Of a stretch of 64,000 nucleotides of DNA, positions 17,946-26,991 are shown piece by piece. The notes beneath the pieces were generated by a model that had not been told where the DNA came from, made no database searches, and worked only from the letters and a program-made list of their open reading frames with translations. Within the stretch, counting starts at the first letter, position 1. Each line of letters starts with the position of its first letter. A program made the position numbers and the translations under genes. The stretch covers positions 186,001 to 250,000 of the forward strand of contig JAIUNJ010000003.1 of the NCBI GenBank assembly GCA_020161855.1, read 5' to 3'. The DNA is from Pseudomonadota bacterium. GTDB lineage: Bacteria > Pseudomonadota > Alphaproteobacteria > Rhizobiales > Aestuariivirgaceae.

Positions 17946-18567
17946 GCCTCTTCCTTAAGGCAACTGCGTCGCGGTTTCGCTGGTAGGTGCGCCAGTCATC
18001 AGCGAGCATGCCGAAAACGAGAACATCGGCGCGCTCGCCAGTCTTCCGGTCCAGCAACTGTCCCTGCAACTTCGCTTCCTTTTTCCAGACGCCATTCATC
18101 AACAGCCAGAGAACAGGTTTGTTCGTTGGCCGGACAGATGTCTTGGCCTTGACGTAGCCGAGTTCATTGAAGAAGTGACCGCATATCGACGTCGCAGTCT
18201 CATCGGCGGTGTTCTTGCCACGCCATGCCTTGTTGCCGATCAGTGTCGAATAGCTGAAGATGTCGTCTGCCGGCCAGAACTTGATGATGTACAGGCCGAT
18301 CAGGCTGTTGCCCGCATTCGTCCAGATGCCGAGCAGGAGCCGGTCGGAGGCGCGGCCGGCGCTGGCAAAATAATTGCGCTGAGCACTCACAGTCCATTCG
18401 TTGCGTTCGACATTGAGCATTTCAGACGCGGTCGCATCGAGCGTCCACCCGGCCTGCAGCTGGCTGGCGTCTGCCGGCACAAGGCAGCGCATGAAGAACT
18501 GCTCGGTTCTCAATTCGAGATCGCGCGGCGGGGGCTTGGCCAAGTGGCTATCCGATAGCAATGACAA
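17926..18567 (-). CDS. GNAT-family N-acetyltransferase, first gene of the P450/ACP operon
   Basis: 213 residues of the RimJ/RimL-like GNAT type: LELRTEQFFMRCLVPADASQL, LIGLYIIKFW, a short acetyl-CoA-binding stretch around WRGKNTADETATSICGHFFNE, and the closing LVFGMLADDWR. The start appears to be TTG at 18567; the next in-frame ATG would cut into the first strand. It overlaps the P450 start by 20 bases. Proteins of this type acylate amines, including peptide or carrier-bound ones; the substrate is unknown. Confidence 0.7.
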   Translation of the reverse strand: MSLLSDSHLAKPPPRDLELRTEQFFMRCLVPADASQLQAGWTLDATASEMLNVERNEWTVSAQRNYFASAGRASDRLLLGIWTNAGNSLIGLYIIKFWPADDIFSYSTLIGNKAWRGKNTADETATSICGHFFNELGYVKAKTSVRPTNKPVLWLLMNGVWKKEAKLQGQLLDRKTGERADVLVFGMLADDWRTYQRNRDAVALRKRHESQIA

Positions 18568-18691
18568 TACCGCTCAGATCGAACGGCAAGAGACTGCAAA
18601 CAATACCCCTGAAACAGACTGGAGGGCAACCAAGGGGCGCCCTCCAGAAAGTATTGCTTCTATGCTTTGGACGAACCCGTCCTCATCCCGA

Positions 18692-19654
18692 TCAAGGGAT
18701 GCTGCCACCGATCTCTGCGTCAGCGGCACCCGCCACAACAGAGTCAAACACGCCAGGCAGCTTCTCGAGGAAGAGGCTGGTGTTGTCGATCGGTCCAGTG
18801 CGGTCACGCGTCGTCAGAGACGAACCATCGCCGCCGAAGGCAAACTTGATACCAATATAGGCCTGCGTGTCAGCAATCTCGGCATCACCACCCATCGCAA
18901 CATCATCAATGGTGCGGTTGGCATAACGTACACCACCGAAGACCGACAGGCCCTGTTCCATGGCAACATATTCAGCCTGCAACTGCGCGGCCCAGCCGTT
19001 GAAATCAATTTCTTCACCACCACCGCTGAGGGTGCTGATCATCGCATGGCCGGACAGATCGAGGCTGAAGTTCGGCATCACATAATACTTGGCGTTGGCG
19101 GCGAGCTCGAAGCCCTCGTGATCGATGTTCTTGAGGTCGACATCGCCATTGAGGTAGTGAGCGCTGGCACCGAAGGTCAGCTGGTCATTGACGAAGTACT
19201 GGCCAACTGCGCCGATACGCACATAATCCATGTCCTTCAGGAAGAGCACATCGCTCTTCACAATCGAACCCGACACGCCGAACAGGCCGACATTCGGGTC
19301 ACGCCAGAACAGCGCACCACCATAATGGCTGGCTTCCGGCGACAGATTGAAGCTTTCCTTGCCGGCGTCGATTTCGGTTTCATGGTTGTAGATGGAGAAA
19401 TCACCCTGCACGTTGAAGCCATGGCAGCTCACAAGGCCGCGGCCTTCACCGAACAGCGCCGACCAGTCAGGTTCACCCGTGATCGAATCCTCTTCGTCGG
19501 AAAGCTTTACGTTCTGCCAGTCCATGAGATAGCCAAGGCTCACATCGCCAGCGAGATAGCAGCCCGGATCGAAAGCGGCATCGGCAGCCTGGCCCGGCGC
19601 GGCGAGTGCAGCAACTCCGACGGTCATCGACAGAATGGCAAGAAGCTTTTTCAT
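18692..19654 (-). CDS. Outer membrane beta-barrel protein
   Basis: 320 residues with a signal peptide (MKKLLAILSMTVGVAALAAPGQA). The mature part alternates polar and aromatic residues as in a porin-like barrel: CYLAGDVSLGYLMDW, NFSLDLSGHAMIST, GLSVFGGVRYANRT, QAYIGIKFAFGG. Two Cys (PGCYLAG and VSCHGFNV) may form a disulfide. The protein continues about 45 residues past the last strand, so it lacks the terminal Phe seen in many barrels. It is transcribed on the same strand as, and upstream of, the GNAT-P450-ACP operon with 124 bases between. Confidence 0.65.
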   Translation of the reverse strand: MKKLLAILSMTVGVAALAAPGQAADAAFDPGCYLAGDVSLGYLMDWQNVKLSDEEDSITGEPDWSALFGEGRGLVSCHGFNVQGDFSIYNHETEIDAGKESFNLSPEASHYGGALFWRDPNVGLFGVSGSIVKSDVLFLKDMDYVRIGAVGQYFVNDQLTFGASAHYLNGDVDLKNIDHEGFELAANAKYYVMPNFSLDLSGHAMISTLSGGGEEIDFNGWAAQLQAEYVAMEQGLSVFGGVRYANRTIDDVAMGGDAEIADTQAYIGIKFAFGGDGSSLTTRDRTGPIDNTSLFLEKLPGVFDSVVAGAADAEIGGSIP

Positions 19655-19815
19655 TTTACGCGTTCCCTTTGTTTGGCGTCCCTATAAGTTCCTTAAGCTG
19701 CTTCTAACCGAGTCTGTCGTTCGCAACAGTAGCTTGACGTCATCTTGCCTCAGAAAGCTCGAAACTGTGTCGTCGACGCCACATTTGCGCCACGTAACTA
19801 CAACTTGAAAACAAC

Positions 19816-20343
19816 TCAAAGGCGACCGAAGCAAACAACATCGACCCGGCCCTGTCCCGATGCGGCGGGAACTTCATTCCGGAGCACGCCTTCTTCGCTC
19901 CACCCGAGGGCGACAAGAATAGGCCTGATACTCTTGAAGGTAGCAGGCGTATTGAATGTGAACTTGCCGACTTTGAATTGCTGTCTCAGGCGGTTGCACA
20001 GGGCATCGAGCGCAACCCTGAATGCTGCCTCTGACTCCTTGCGGCGCAGGTCGCCGATGAAATTGAGACTCGCAGACAAGTGATTGCGATCCATCTGTAC
20101 CTCGAACAAGCCGAGCTGCTGCCGGGTCGCCGTATTGAAGATGCCGATGACCGCCTTTTCCTTCGCCGCCATCGTGACGATGTAAGCCGAGAGCTCGTCG
20201 CGCGAGAACCGGCGTGGAACGGTGTTCAGTTCCGCCATGATGAAGGGATCCGCAAGCCACGACAGCCAGGCGTCGGTCACCATGTTCGGCTTCAGCATCG
20301 TGACGACGTAGTCACCAGCCGCGAAAGACAGTTGGGCGCTCAT
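19816..20343 (-). CDS. GNAT-family N-acetyltransferase (second copy in the region)
   Basis: 175 residues. The layout mirrors the other GNAT gene of this region: YVVTMLKPNMVTDAWLSWLADP, VIGIFNTATRQQLGLFEVQ, SASLNFIGDLRRKESEAAFRVA and a closing LGWSEEGVLRNEVP...DVVCFGRL. It is 41 bases downstream of the acyltransferase ORF on the same strand and ends 161 bases from the OmpA-like gene. Its substrate is unknown; position suggests the same pathway as the P450/ACP unit. Confidence 0.65.
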   Translation of the reverse strand: MSAQLSFAAGDYVVTMLKPNMVTDAWLSWLADPFIMAELNTVPRRFSRDELSAYIVTMAAKEKAVIGIFNTATRQQLGLFEVQMDRNHLSASLNFIGDLRRKESEAAFRVALDALCNRLRQQFKVGKFTFNTPATFKSIRPILVALGWSEEGVLRNEVPAASGQGRVDVVCFGRL

Positions 20344-20384
20344 GATCCTCTGCTACATTTTTCTGCCGGCAAGCCCCGGATCCT

Positions 20385-21503
20385 TCAAGCCAGGATGCGG
20401 GCCAGCGGCGTCCTTCTTACCAGCAACTCAAATGAAAGAAGGCATATGATCGTCACAAAAGCGATCACAAAGAAAAGACTGAAGGCTGCCGGCAACCCGA
20501 GACGCGACATCGCCGCAGCGACCAGGAATGTAAAAGGCACATGCACAATGTAAGTCCAGTAGCTTGCCTTGGCGAGGTAGCTGACCACCGGATGTTCAAT
20601 ATTGAGGAAGCGCACAAACACCGCTGTCAGCGCCAGAGCCATGGCCAGCGAAGCAACTGCTGTGGCGACCTGCACGGCCGTCTTGTCCGGCATGATGCCC
20701 GACGCAGAGGCAATGCCCGGATCACCAAACTGAATCCAGCTGAGCGCAGCCAGTGAAATCGCACCGAGGACGACAAATGCGGCCCAGTACCGGCCCAGAA
20801 GCGGAACGAAAGCCTTTGTGCTGAAGGCAAAGACCCCGATCAGAAAAAAGGCGAAGTAAAATGCAAGGGTTGCCGGATCAATCCTGAAATAGGCCGGCGT
20901 GGTGATGTTGGGGCCTGGCATGTAGGTTGCGGCAACAACTGCCACAGCAAAGAGCGGCGCCGAGACGCTCAGAAAGACAGCCATTCCAAATCTGCGCCGC
21001 GCGGCCTGCCAGAGAACCGGCAGGGTCAAGGCGTAAAAGACAAGCAGATACATCAGGAACCAGAGATGCGTCGGGCGTGGAAAGGAGAGTATTGCAAGGT
21101 GCTCCTCCGAGAACACGCGCTCAAGGGACGCGACTGGTCCCAGATTCTGGCCTGCGAACTCCTACGCGAACAGGATGCTGCTCGTGACCAGAACAAAAAT
21201 GACCGGCCAGAATATCACCAAAGGCCAGAACACGCGGCGCAGGCGGTTCTGGAGAAAACCAGTGAAGCCATATCGCGCGTAGACAAGTGCGGCGAAGAAA
21301 CCCGCAATGATGAAAAAGGCCGGCATCCGGAAAAGATGGATGAACCATGCGAGCGGATAGGCAAATGACAGGCCCTCGGAGGCCTGGAAGAAATAAAGGT
21401 TGGGCTGATCCAGATAGATGAGGGCGCTGTGCAGGACCACGCCCAGAAACATCAGGAAGGCGCGCAGAAGGTCAAGGCTGTGATAGCGTGTCATGCCGGG
21501 CAT
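20385..21503 (-). pseudogene. Acyltransferase-3 family membrane protein interrupted by one in-frame TAG
   Basis: Read through, the frame gives 372 residues, the normal length for acyltransferase-3/OpgC-type proteins, with the family start YHSLDLLRAFLMFLGVVLHSA and about ten hydrophobic helices. A TAG at 21162-21164 (codon 114) interrupts it after SSILFA, and the same frame continues at once with EFAGQNLGPVASLERVFSEEHL. No frameshift is needed. Either the gene is inactivated, the stop is a sequencing error, or (less likely) two peptides are made, the second from a GTG at 21116. Family members O-acylate cell-surface glycans or natural products. Confidence 0.7.
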
Positions 21504-21534
21504 GGCAGCGGCGGTCTCGTTGCAGCGCTGCGCA

Positions 21535-22344
21535 TCAGCCTACAAAGGCGCGCTCGACCACGAAGCTGCCCGGCGCGTTGTTGGAACCTTCCACAAAGCC
21601 CATGGGCTCGATGATGGTCCGCACGTCTCGGATCATGCCCATCGACCCGCAGAGCATGATCCTGTCGAAAGCCGGGTCAAGCGGCGGGATATTCAGTGTA
21701 CGGAAGAATTCGCCGGTCTGGATCAGCGTCGTGATCCGGCCCGCATGTTCGGCAGGCTCGCGGGTCGCCGAAGCGAAGTGCAGCAGGCGGCCCTGAGCGA
21801 ATTCGCCAACCAGCGGATCCTCAAGCGTCGATTTCACCGTGTCATACGAATACTTGAGCTCATCGCGGGTGCGGCAGGTGTGGGTGACGACGACCTGCTC
21901 GAACTTCTCATAAGTCTCGGGATCGCGGATCAGCGATGCGAAAGGCGCAAAGCCTGTGCCCGTCGAAAGACAGAAGAGGCGCTTGCCCGGCAGCAGCGCA
22001 TCATTGACCAGCGTACCCGTCGGCTTCGGCCGCAGCAGGATCTGATCGCCCGGCTTGATCTTCTGGAGGTTCTCGGTGAGCGGCCCGCCCGGCACCTTGA
22101 TAGAGAAAAACTCGAGCTGTTCATCCCATGACGGCGAGGCGATGGAATAGGCGCGCATCACCGGCTTCTCCGCACCGGGCAACCCGATCATCACGAACTC
22201 GCCGGAACGGAAGCGCAGGGATTGCGGCCGCGTCACGCGAAAGCGGAACAGCCTGTCGGTATAGTGCTGAACTTCCGTCACCTGCTCGGCCAGAAGGCCT
22301 GCCGGAATCTTTGGCGCCGTGACGGTCGTCTGCTGTTCGCTCAT
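21535..22344 (-). CDS. fpr: Ferredoxin-NADP reductase
   Basis: 269 residues. The FAD motif RAYSIASP (residues 78-85), the NADP site LSTGTGFAPFASLIRDPE, the segment LCGSMGMIRD and the C-terminal SFVVERAFVG match bacterial Fpr. It moves electrons between NADPH and ferredoxin or flavodoxin and is often tied to oxidative stress. It is 31 bases upstream of the acyltransferase ORF and could supply electrons to the nearby P450. The start codon follows GGTGAAAC after a perfect operator palindrome. Confidence 0.93.
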   Translation of the reverse strand: MSEQQTTVTAPKIPAGLLAEQVTEVQHYTDRLFRFRVTRPQSLRFRSGEFVMIGLPGAEKPVMRAYSIASPSWDEQLEFFSIKVPGGPLTENLQKIKPGDQILLRPKPTGTLVNDALLPGKRLFCLSTGTGFAPFASLIRDPETYEKFEQVVVTHTCRTRDELKYSYDTVKSTLEDPLVGEFAQGRLLHFASATREPAEHAGRITTLIQTGEFFRTLNIPPLDPAFDRIMLCGSMGMIRDVRTIIEPMGFVEGSNNAPGSFVVERAFVG

Positions 22345-22358
22345 GTTTCACCTGTTGA

Positions 22359-22388
22359 ACGGAGCGTTCTTTATACAGAACGCTCCGT
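22359..22388. promoter_or_regulatory. Perfect 12-bp inverted repeat upstream of fpr
   Basis: ACGGAGCGTTCT-N6-AGAACGCTCCGT is a perfect palindrome whose centre on the minus strand reads GTATAA, a -10-like box. It ends 15 bases before the fpr ATG. The site would let a dimeric repressor (TetR-like size) block RNA polymerase. No regulator gene is adjacent. Confidence 0.65.
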
Positions 22389-22476
22389 AAAGGCAAGTCA
22401 TACCGCAACGCAGCATGAAAGTCATTGATACGCATCAACCGCAGCCCGAAGCCACGCCGGGCCGATTTTGCGGGGG

Positions 22477-23205
22477 CTATTCCTTCAGGAAATAGGTGAT
22501 GGTGGTAACGACACGCACCTTCTTCATCACCTGCTTTTCCGGCCGGTCATTGGGGATCTCGATGGCGGGCGTAATCTCGATCACCCCCTGATTGGCGCTC
22601 TGGATGTCGCCGACCTTGGCGCCCGACTCCGCCGCGAACTTCTCCGCCGCTTCCTTGGCCCGCTTGGTGGCCTCGGTCAGCATGTCGCCCTTGAGGTCAT
22701 TGACCTGGGTAAAGACGAAGGATGGACCGGCGTTATAGGCATCCGCCGAAAACACCACACCTGACTTCAGAAGATCGCCGATCATCCGGGCCGAGGCCTG
22801 CAGCTTGTCCACTTCAGTGGAGCGCACCAGGAAATCCTCGGTCAGCACGAAGCGGCTTTCCGGCGGCGTGCCTTGCGCATTGTACCCGGCCATCCGGTCC
22901 TCGACCTGGATGTTCTGCACGGTCATGTCCTGCTCGGTGAAGCCATTGGTGCCCAGGAAGCCCTTGACCGCGCGCTCCGAAACCTCAAGCTGCGAGCGCG
23001 CCTGCTCCAGCGTGGCGCCGGTAGTGACAAAGCGGATGGGCCAGAAACCGAGATTGGCCTTCACCTCGCGTTCGGACAGGCCTTTGACCGTGACGACGCG
23101 ATAGCCGAGCCGGCTTTCAACCAGCGACTGGCCGGCGAGGAGACCGCCCGCGGCAACACCGAGGCCGACGAGGCCGCCGGCGATAATTCTGGAGAGGGAA
23201 GACAT
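22477..23205 (-). CDS. SIMPL-domain exported protein
   Basis: 242 residues from MSSLSRIIAGGLVGLGVAAGG, an N-terminal signal or anchor helix. The body matches the SIMPL (DUF541) family: VTVKGLSEREVKANLGFWPIRF, the SQLEVSERAVKGFLGTNGF repeat strand-helix, FVFTQVNDLKGDMLTEATKRA and the closing KKVRVVTTITYFLKE. Periplasmic; the biochemical role of the family is unclear. The start was set at the signal helix; an upstream in-frame ATG adds 16 atypical residues. Confidence 0.8.
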   Translation of the reverse strand: MSSLSRIIAGGLVGLGVAAGGLLAGQSLVESRLGYRVVTVKGLSEREVKANLGFWPIRFVTTGATLEQARSQLEVSERAVKGFLGTNGFTEQDMTVQNIQVEDRMAGYNAQGTPPESRFVLTEDFLVRSTEVDKLQASARMIGDLLKSGVVFSADAYNAGPSFVFTQVNDLKGDMLTEATKRAKEAAEKFAAESGAKVGDIQSANQGVIEITPAIEIPNDRPEKQVMKKVRVVTTITYFLKE

Positions 23206-23487
23206 TGGGAAACCCTGAAAGAGATTGCGCCCCCGCGCGTATCGCCAAATCATAGTAGCGAATGTGGTGCGATCAAGGCGTCAATTTACGTTTGCCATCA
23301 AGACCCTTCGCACTTCCAACTGTCGTGGATGCGCGGCGCGGGCTCCGCCCTATGTTTTGGTGCGCCCGGGCGCGGCTCATCCGCGATGGCGCAATCTGGC
23401 GCGACCTATCTAATCAGATAGTTGTGGCGCACAGAGCCGCTTGGCTAACTCAGGAGCGTTTTTAGATTTCGCTCCTGGGGGTAGTTC
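23206..23487. other. Divergent intergenic region
   Basis: 282 bases between the SIMPL gene and the RTX protein, transcribed away from each other. It must hold both promoters. I see no strong palindrome; a short repeat (TAATCAGATAGTTG) near 23411 is AT-rich and could lie near the RTX promoter. Confidence 0.3.
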
Positions 23488-25782
23488 GTGGCTTCTCTGT
23501 TTTTCTCGGCGACGACTGCTAGCAACGGAACTGAACCCTGGCGCATCGACAACGGTGGCGACGCACTCCAATACGCCAACGTCAGCCCCGGTAGCGGATC
23601 TTCCACAAGCGGTGGCGGCGGCCGGTTCGCCGAGATCAACGGCAAATACTATATGACGGCCGTCGAGGCCGGCAATGTGAGCCATGTCTATGACATCACC
23701 GGGGCCACACCGGTACGGCTGACAAACTTCACCGCCCACCCGACCTATTCCAGCGGTGCAACCGGCGTCTTCAGCTTCAACGGCCAACCCCATTTCATCT
23801 ACTATCCACCAGCGGGCGGCGGATCCTACAACCCGCCTGTCCTCTATGCCATCAACGCGGGCGCACCTTCCGTTGTCGGCAACCTGACGAGCAATGTCGG
23901 CCACAGCGTCTATCCCGGTAACTTTACCGAGCTTGGCGGCAGGCTGTATTACACCGCCTGGACCGGCAGCAATCCGTCCTTCCCCTATGAATTCTGGTCG
24001 ATCGGTGCCTCAGGCGACGGCACAAAGCTGACCAGTGTGCCGAGTGGATTTCATCTGGCAGAATCCTCCTCAAACTACGTGGTCAAGTTTGCCGGTGCGA
24101 TCTACTTTGTCGGCTACACGCCGGACAGCGGCAATGAGCTCTTCAAGATTTCGGCGGCCGGCGACATCTCGCTGGTGAGCGACATCAACACCGGAACGGC
24201 GGGTGCGTTCGACACATCCTACCGGTTCTCGCCAGCACTCACCAAGGAGTTCAACGGCTCGCTGTATTTCGGCGCAACAACGGCGACGAGCGGCTTTGAA
24301 CTTTATCGAATCAAACCCGATGGTGCGGTGGAATTCGTTGCCGACATCAACACCGGCGGTGTCGGTGGTTCATCATCCTCACAGCCTTTTTTCTACAGCA
24401 CGGCCGTAAATGGCGGGGAACTCTATTTCGTCGCGACAACAGATGCCCAGGGCTCCGAACTGTGGAAGATCAGGGCCGATGGCACACCCGTCCTTGCGGC
24501 CGATGTGGCCACGGGAAGCGCCAACTCCAATCCGACCGGATTGATGGCCTTCAACGGCTCTGTCTATTTCTCGGCCGAAACGGCGGAACACGGGAGGGAA
24601 CTCTGGCGTGTCGGAACAAGCGGAACCGCTGAACGGGTGACCGATCTGGTCAACGGAAGTGGCAGTTCGAACCCGACGCCTGTCATCGTCTACAACAATG
24701 CGCTCTATTTCAAAGCTACAACGGCCGCAAACGGGCAGGAGCTCTGGCGCGTACTGAGCAACGGCACCGTTGAGATGGTGAGGGACATCAACCCCGGCAC
24801 TGGCGACTCCCTCGCGGCGCAGTTCACCCTCTTCGATGGCAAGCTCTGGTTCTCCGCCTATGATCCCGACCATGGCACCGAACTGTGGAGCATCGACACA
24901 ACCGGAGCCGCGACGCTTCACGACATCAATCCCGGAGCGCCCAGCAGTGCGCCGACTTCATTCACCATCCTCGGTGCGGGTGGCAATACAGCCCCCACAA
25001 ACATTGCCCTGTCCAAGGCGACCGTCCGGGAGTTCGGCGCCACCGACCTCGCCGTCGGAACACTCTCGGCAACCGATGCACAGGGCGGCGCTTTCACCCA
25101 CGCCCTCCTCAATGATGCAGGCGGACGCTTCAAGATCGACGGGAACGTCCTCGAGGTGAACAACGGCCTTCTGCTCGACTACGAACAGGCCAAGACCCAC
25201 ACGATCACCGTCCAGGTCACGGATTCCGACGGCCTGACCTTCAGCAAGAACTTCACGATCTCCGTGACCGACATCAATCCGGAGACAATCACTGGAAACA
25301 GCGCCGCAAATGTCTTCGTGGGTGGTGCGGGAAAGGATGTCTTCAAGGGCCTCGACGGCGCAGACATCCTTAAAGGCGGCGCCGGGAACGACAAGCTCTA
25401 CGGCGGGCTCGGCAAGGACACACTGTTTGGTGGAGCCAACAACGACATCTTTGTTTTCGATACTGTTTCCAACACCGCGCTGAACCGGGACACCATCGCC
25501 GACTTCTATGCCCCGCAGGATTCGATCATGCTCTACAAGGGGGCCTTCGGCGCGATCGGACAGGTGGTGGCCGTCGGAAAGACAGCGCCCCTTCAGTCGA
25601 AATATTTCTGGGCTTCGTCGACCGGTGTGGCCCACGATAACGACGACCGCATCGTCTACAACACCAAGACAGGGGTGCTGAGTTACGACAGCAACGGCAA
25701 AGCGGCAGGCGGCGTGCAGCAGATCGCCGTCCTGACCGGGCACCCCTCGCTCACGGCCGCCGATTTCATCCTCTACGCCTGA
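23488..25782 (+). CDS. Secreted ELWxxDGT-repeat and RTX calcium-binding protein
   Basis: 764 residues, GTG start, no Sec signal peptide. Residues 1-495 are about ten copies of a blade-like repeat with the core ELWRI..DGT (examples SELWKIRADGT, QELWRVLSNGT, TELWSIDTTGA). Residues 500-598 form a cadherin-like domain (APTNIALSKATVREFG ... FTISVTDINPE). Residues 611-655 hold RTX nonapeptides (GGAGKDVFKGLDGADILKGG). The tail resembles a type I secretion signal. It is thus a probable surface or extracellular protein. No type I transporter genes are in the window. Confidence 0.82.
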   Translation: MASLFFSATTASNGTEPWRIDNGGDALQYANVSPGSGSSTSGGGGRFAEINGKYYMTAVEAGNVSHVYDITGATPVRLTNFTAHPTYSSGATGVFSFNGQPHFIYYPPAGGGSYNPPVLYAINAGAPSVVGNLTSNVGHSVYPGNFTELGGRLYYTAWTGSNPSFPYEFWSIGASGDGTKLTSVPSGFHLAESSSNYVVKFAGAIYFVGYTPDSGNELFKISAAGDISLVSDINTGTAGAFDTSYRFSPALTKEFNGSLYFGATTATSGFELYRIKPDGAVEFVADINTGGVGGSSSSQPFFYSTAVNGGELYFVATTDAQGSELWKIRADGTPVLAADVATGSANSNPTGLMAFNGSVYFSAETAEHGRELWRVGTSGTAERVTDLVNGSGSSNPTPVIVYNNALYFKATTAANGQELWRVLSNGTVEMVRDINPGTGDSLAAQFTLFDGKLWFSAYDPDHGTELWSIDTTGAATLHDINPGAPSSAPTSFTILGAGGNTAPTNIALSKATVREFGATDLAVGTLSATDAQGGAFTHALLNDAGGRFKIDGNVLEVNNGLLLDYEQAKTHTITVQVTDSDGLTFSKNFTISVTDINPETITGNSAANVFVGGAGKDVFKGLDGADILKGGAGNDKLYGGLGKDTLFGGANNDIFVFDTVSNTALNRDTIADFYAPQDSIMLYKGAFGAIGQVVAVGKTAPLQSKYFWASSTGVAHDNDDRIVYNTKTGVLSYDSNGKAAGGVQQIAVLTGHPSLTAADFILYA

Positions 25783-25874
25783 GCCGCCCGTTAACCATAG
25801 TTAACACTTTACTAACGAACTGTGCCAATGCGATACTGTTTGCCACTGCGGCTACGGTTTGATTGGGTTGTTCC

Positions 25875-26219
25875 ATGTTCAGGATTCTTGGTCTCTCGGG
25901 CCTCGCGGTGCTTGCCGCAGGCGCTTCAATGCTCGCTTCCCTGCCCGCTGCGGCGCTCGAAACGCCGACATTCACGGCCTGCCGCGACTATGCCTCGGCA
26001 ACGGCTGACAAGTGGTCGGCCGACGAAATCATCCGTGCCGGGGAGGCCGCCAAGACACGGCCCAACAGCTACGTGGCGATCATCTATGGCAAGAAGTACT
26101 TCGTGCCGCTGCAGAACGGCAGCAGGGACGATCTCAAGCCCAAGCCGCTGGGCCAGCGCGCCATTGAGCGCAAGCACGTCTACTACGAGGAACTGAATCG
26201 CTGCCTGCAGAATTCGTGA
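25875..26219 (+). CDS. Small exported protein of unknown function
   Basis: 114 residues with a signal peptide (MFRILGLSGLAVLAAGASML ... AAALE). The mature 80 residues contain two Cys (TACRDY, NRCLQNS) and lysine-rich strands (AIIYGKKYFVPL). It begins about 90 bases after the RTX protein; TTAACACTTTACTAAC upstream could carry its promoter. No family recognised. Confidence 0.6.
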   Translation: MFRILGLSGLAVLAAGASMLASLPAAALETPTFTACRDYASATADKWSADEIIRAGEAAKTRPNSYVAIIYGKKYFVPLQNGSRDDLKPKPLGQRAIERKHVYYEELNRCLQNS

Positions 26220-26225
26220 CGGTGA

Positions 26226-26243
26226 CCGGGAGCGGGCTCCCGG
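26226..26243. terminator. Hairpin between convergent small genes
   Basis: CCGGGAG-CGGG-CTCCCGG is a perfect 7-bp stem starting 7 bases after one stop and 22 bases before the other. No T run is present; a shared terminator is inferred. Confidence 0.45.
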
Positions 26244-26264
26244 CCACGGCTGTTGCCAGTCTCT

Positions 26265-26843
26265 CTATTGCAGGATTTTGAAGGGCAGCGAGAAGGCGCC
26301 GCTCTTGCCGTTGTTCACGTCCTTCACTGTCGTGGTCACCACATAGTCACCCGCCTGCAGGCCGGTGAAATCATAGGTGATCTTGCCCATGAACTCCTTG
26401 TTCGGGAAGCGGCTGCGCAGCTTCAGGTGGGCAAACTCTTCCTTCTTGTGCAGACTCTGCCCCTCTGGCGTCGTGATCTCGAAATCGAGGCCAAGGTCGA
26501 TCACGTTGATGTCGCCATCCTTGCCGTAGCCGTAACCCATCGGTTCAAAATAGACGACCAGTGGCTCGCCCGGCTTGAAGCTCGAGGTGTCGCGGATGTC
26601 ATAGATGCCGAAGCCCTGTGGATCGGCCGCTACGAACAGCGCCTTGCCGAAAGACATCGGCACAGCCTGCCAGATCGACTGTTTGGCCTCCTCGATGGCA
26701 GCCATGGCTTCGGCGGTCTTACCCTCCCCGGCCAGGGCCTCCGCCTTGACGGCAGCATCCGCCGCCGCACCGGCCATCGCCGAATGGGCGTTGATGCACA
26801 GGCCCGCCGCAAGGGCGAGTCCCTGTAGTGTCTTGAAATTCAT
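26265..26843 (-). CDS. Periplasmic protein of unknown function
   Basis: 192 residues with a signal peptide (MNFKTLQGLALAAGLCINAHSAMAG). An Ala-rich helix (AADAAVKAEALAGEGKTAEA) is followed by a beta-rich domain with FGIYDIRDTSSFKPGEPLVVYFEP and a closing DFTGLQAGDYVVTTTVKD. The second part resembles Ig-like ligand or chaperone folds. No catalytic motif is visible. Confidence 0.6.
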   Translation of the reverse strand: MNFKTLQGLALAAGLCINAHSAMAGAAADAAVKAEALAGEGKTAEAMAAIEEAKQSIWQAVPMSFGKALFVAADPQGFGIYDIRDTSSFKPGEPLVVYFEPMGYGYGKDGDINVIDLGLDFEITTPEGQSLHKKEEFAHLKLRSRFPNKEFMGKITYDFTGLQAGDYVVTTTVKDVNNGKSGAFSLPFKILQ

Positions 26844-26991
26844 GTCGCGCTCTCCCGTTTTCCCCCGGGCGGCGGCACAATTGCACCGGAACTGGCCAGT
26901 GGCAATGCAAAGCTCTGGCCCGTTTCACAACCGGGCAGCGATCTGCTAAGGCCGCTTCAATGCCATTGGAAGGCCAAGGAGCCCGTCGCCC

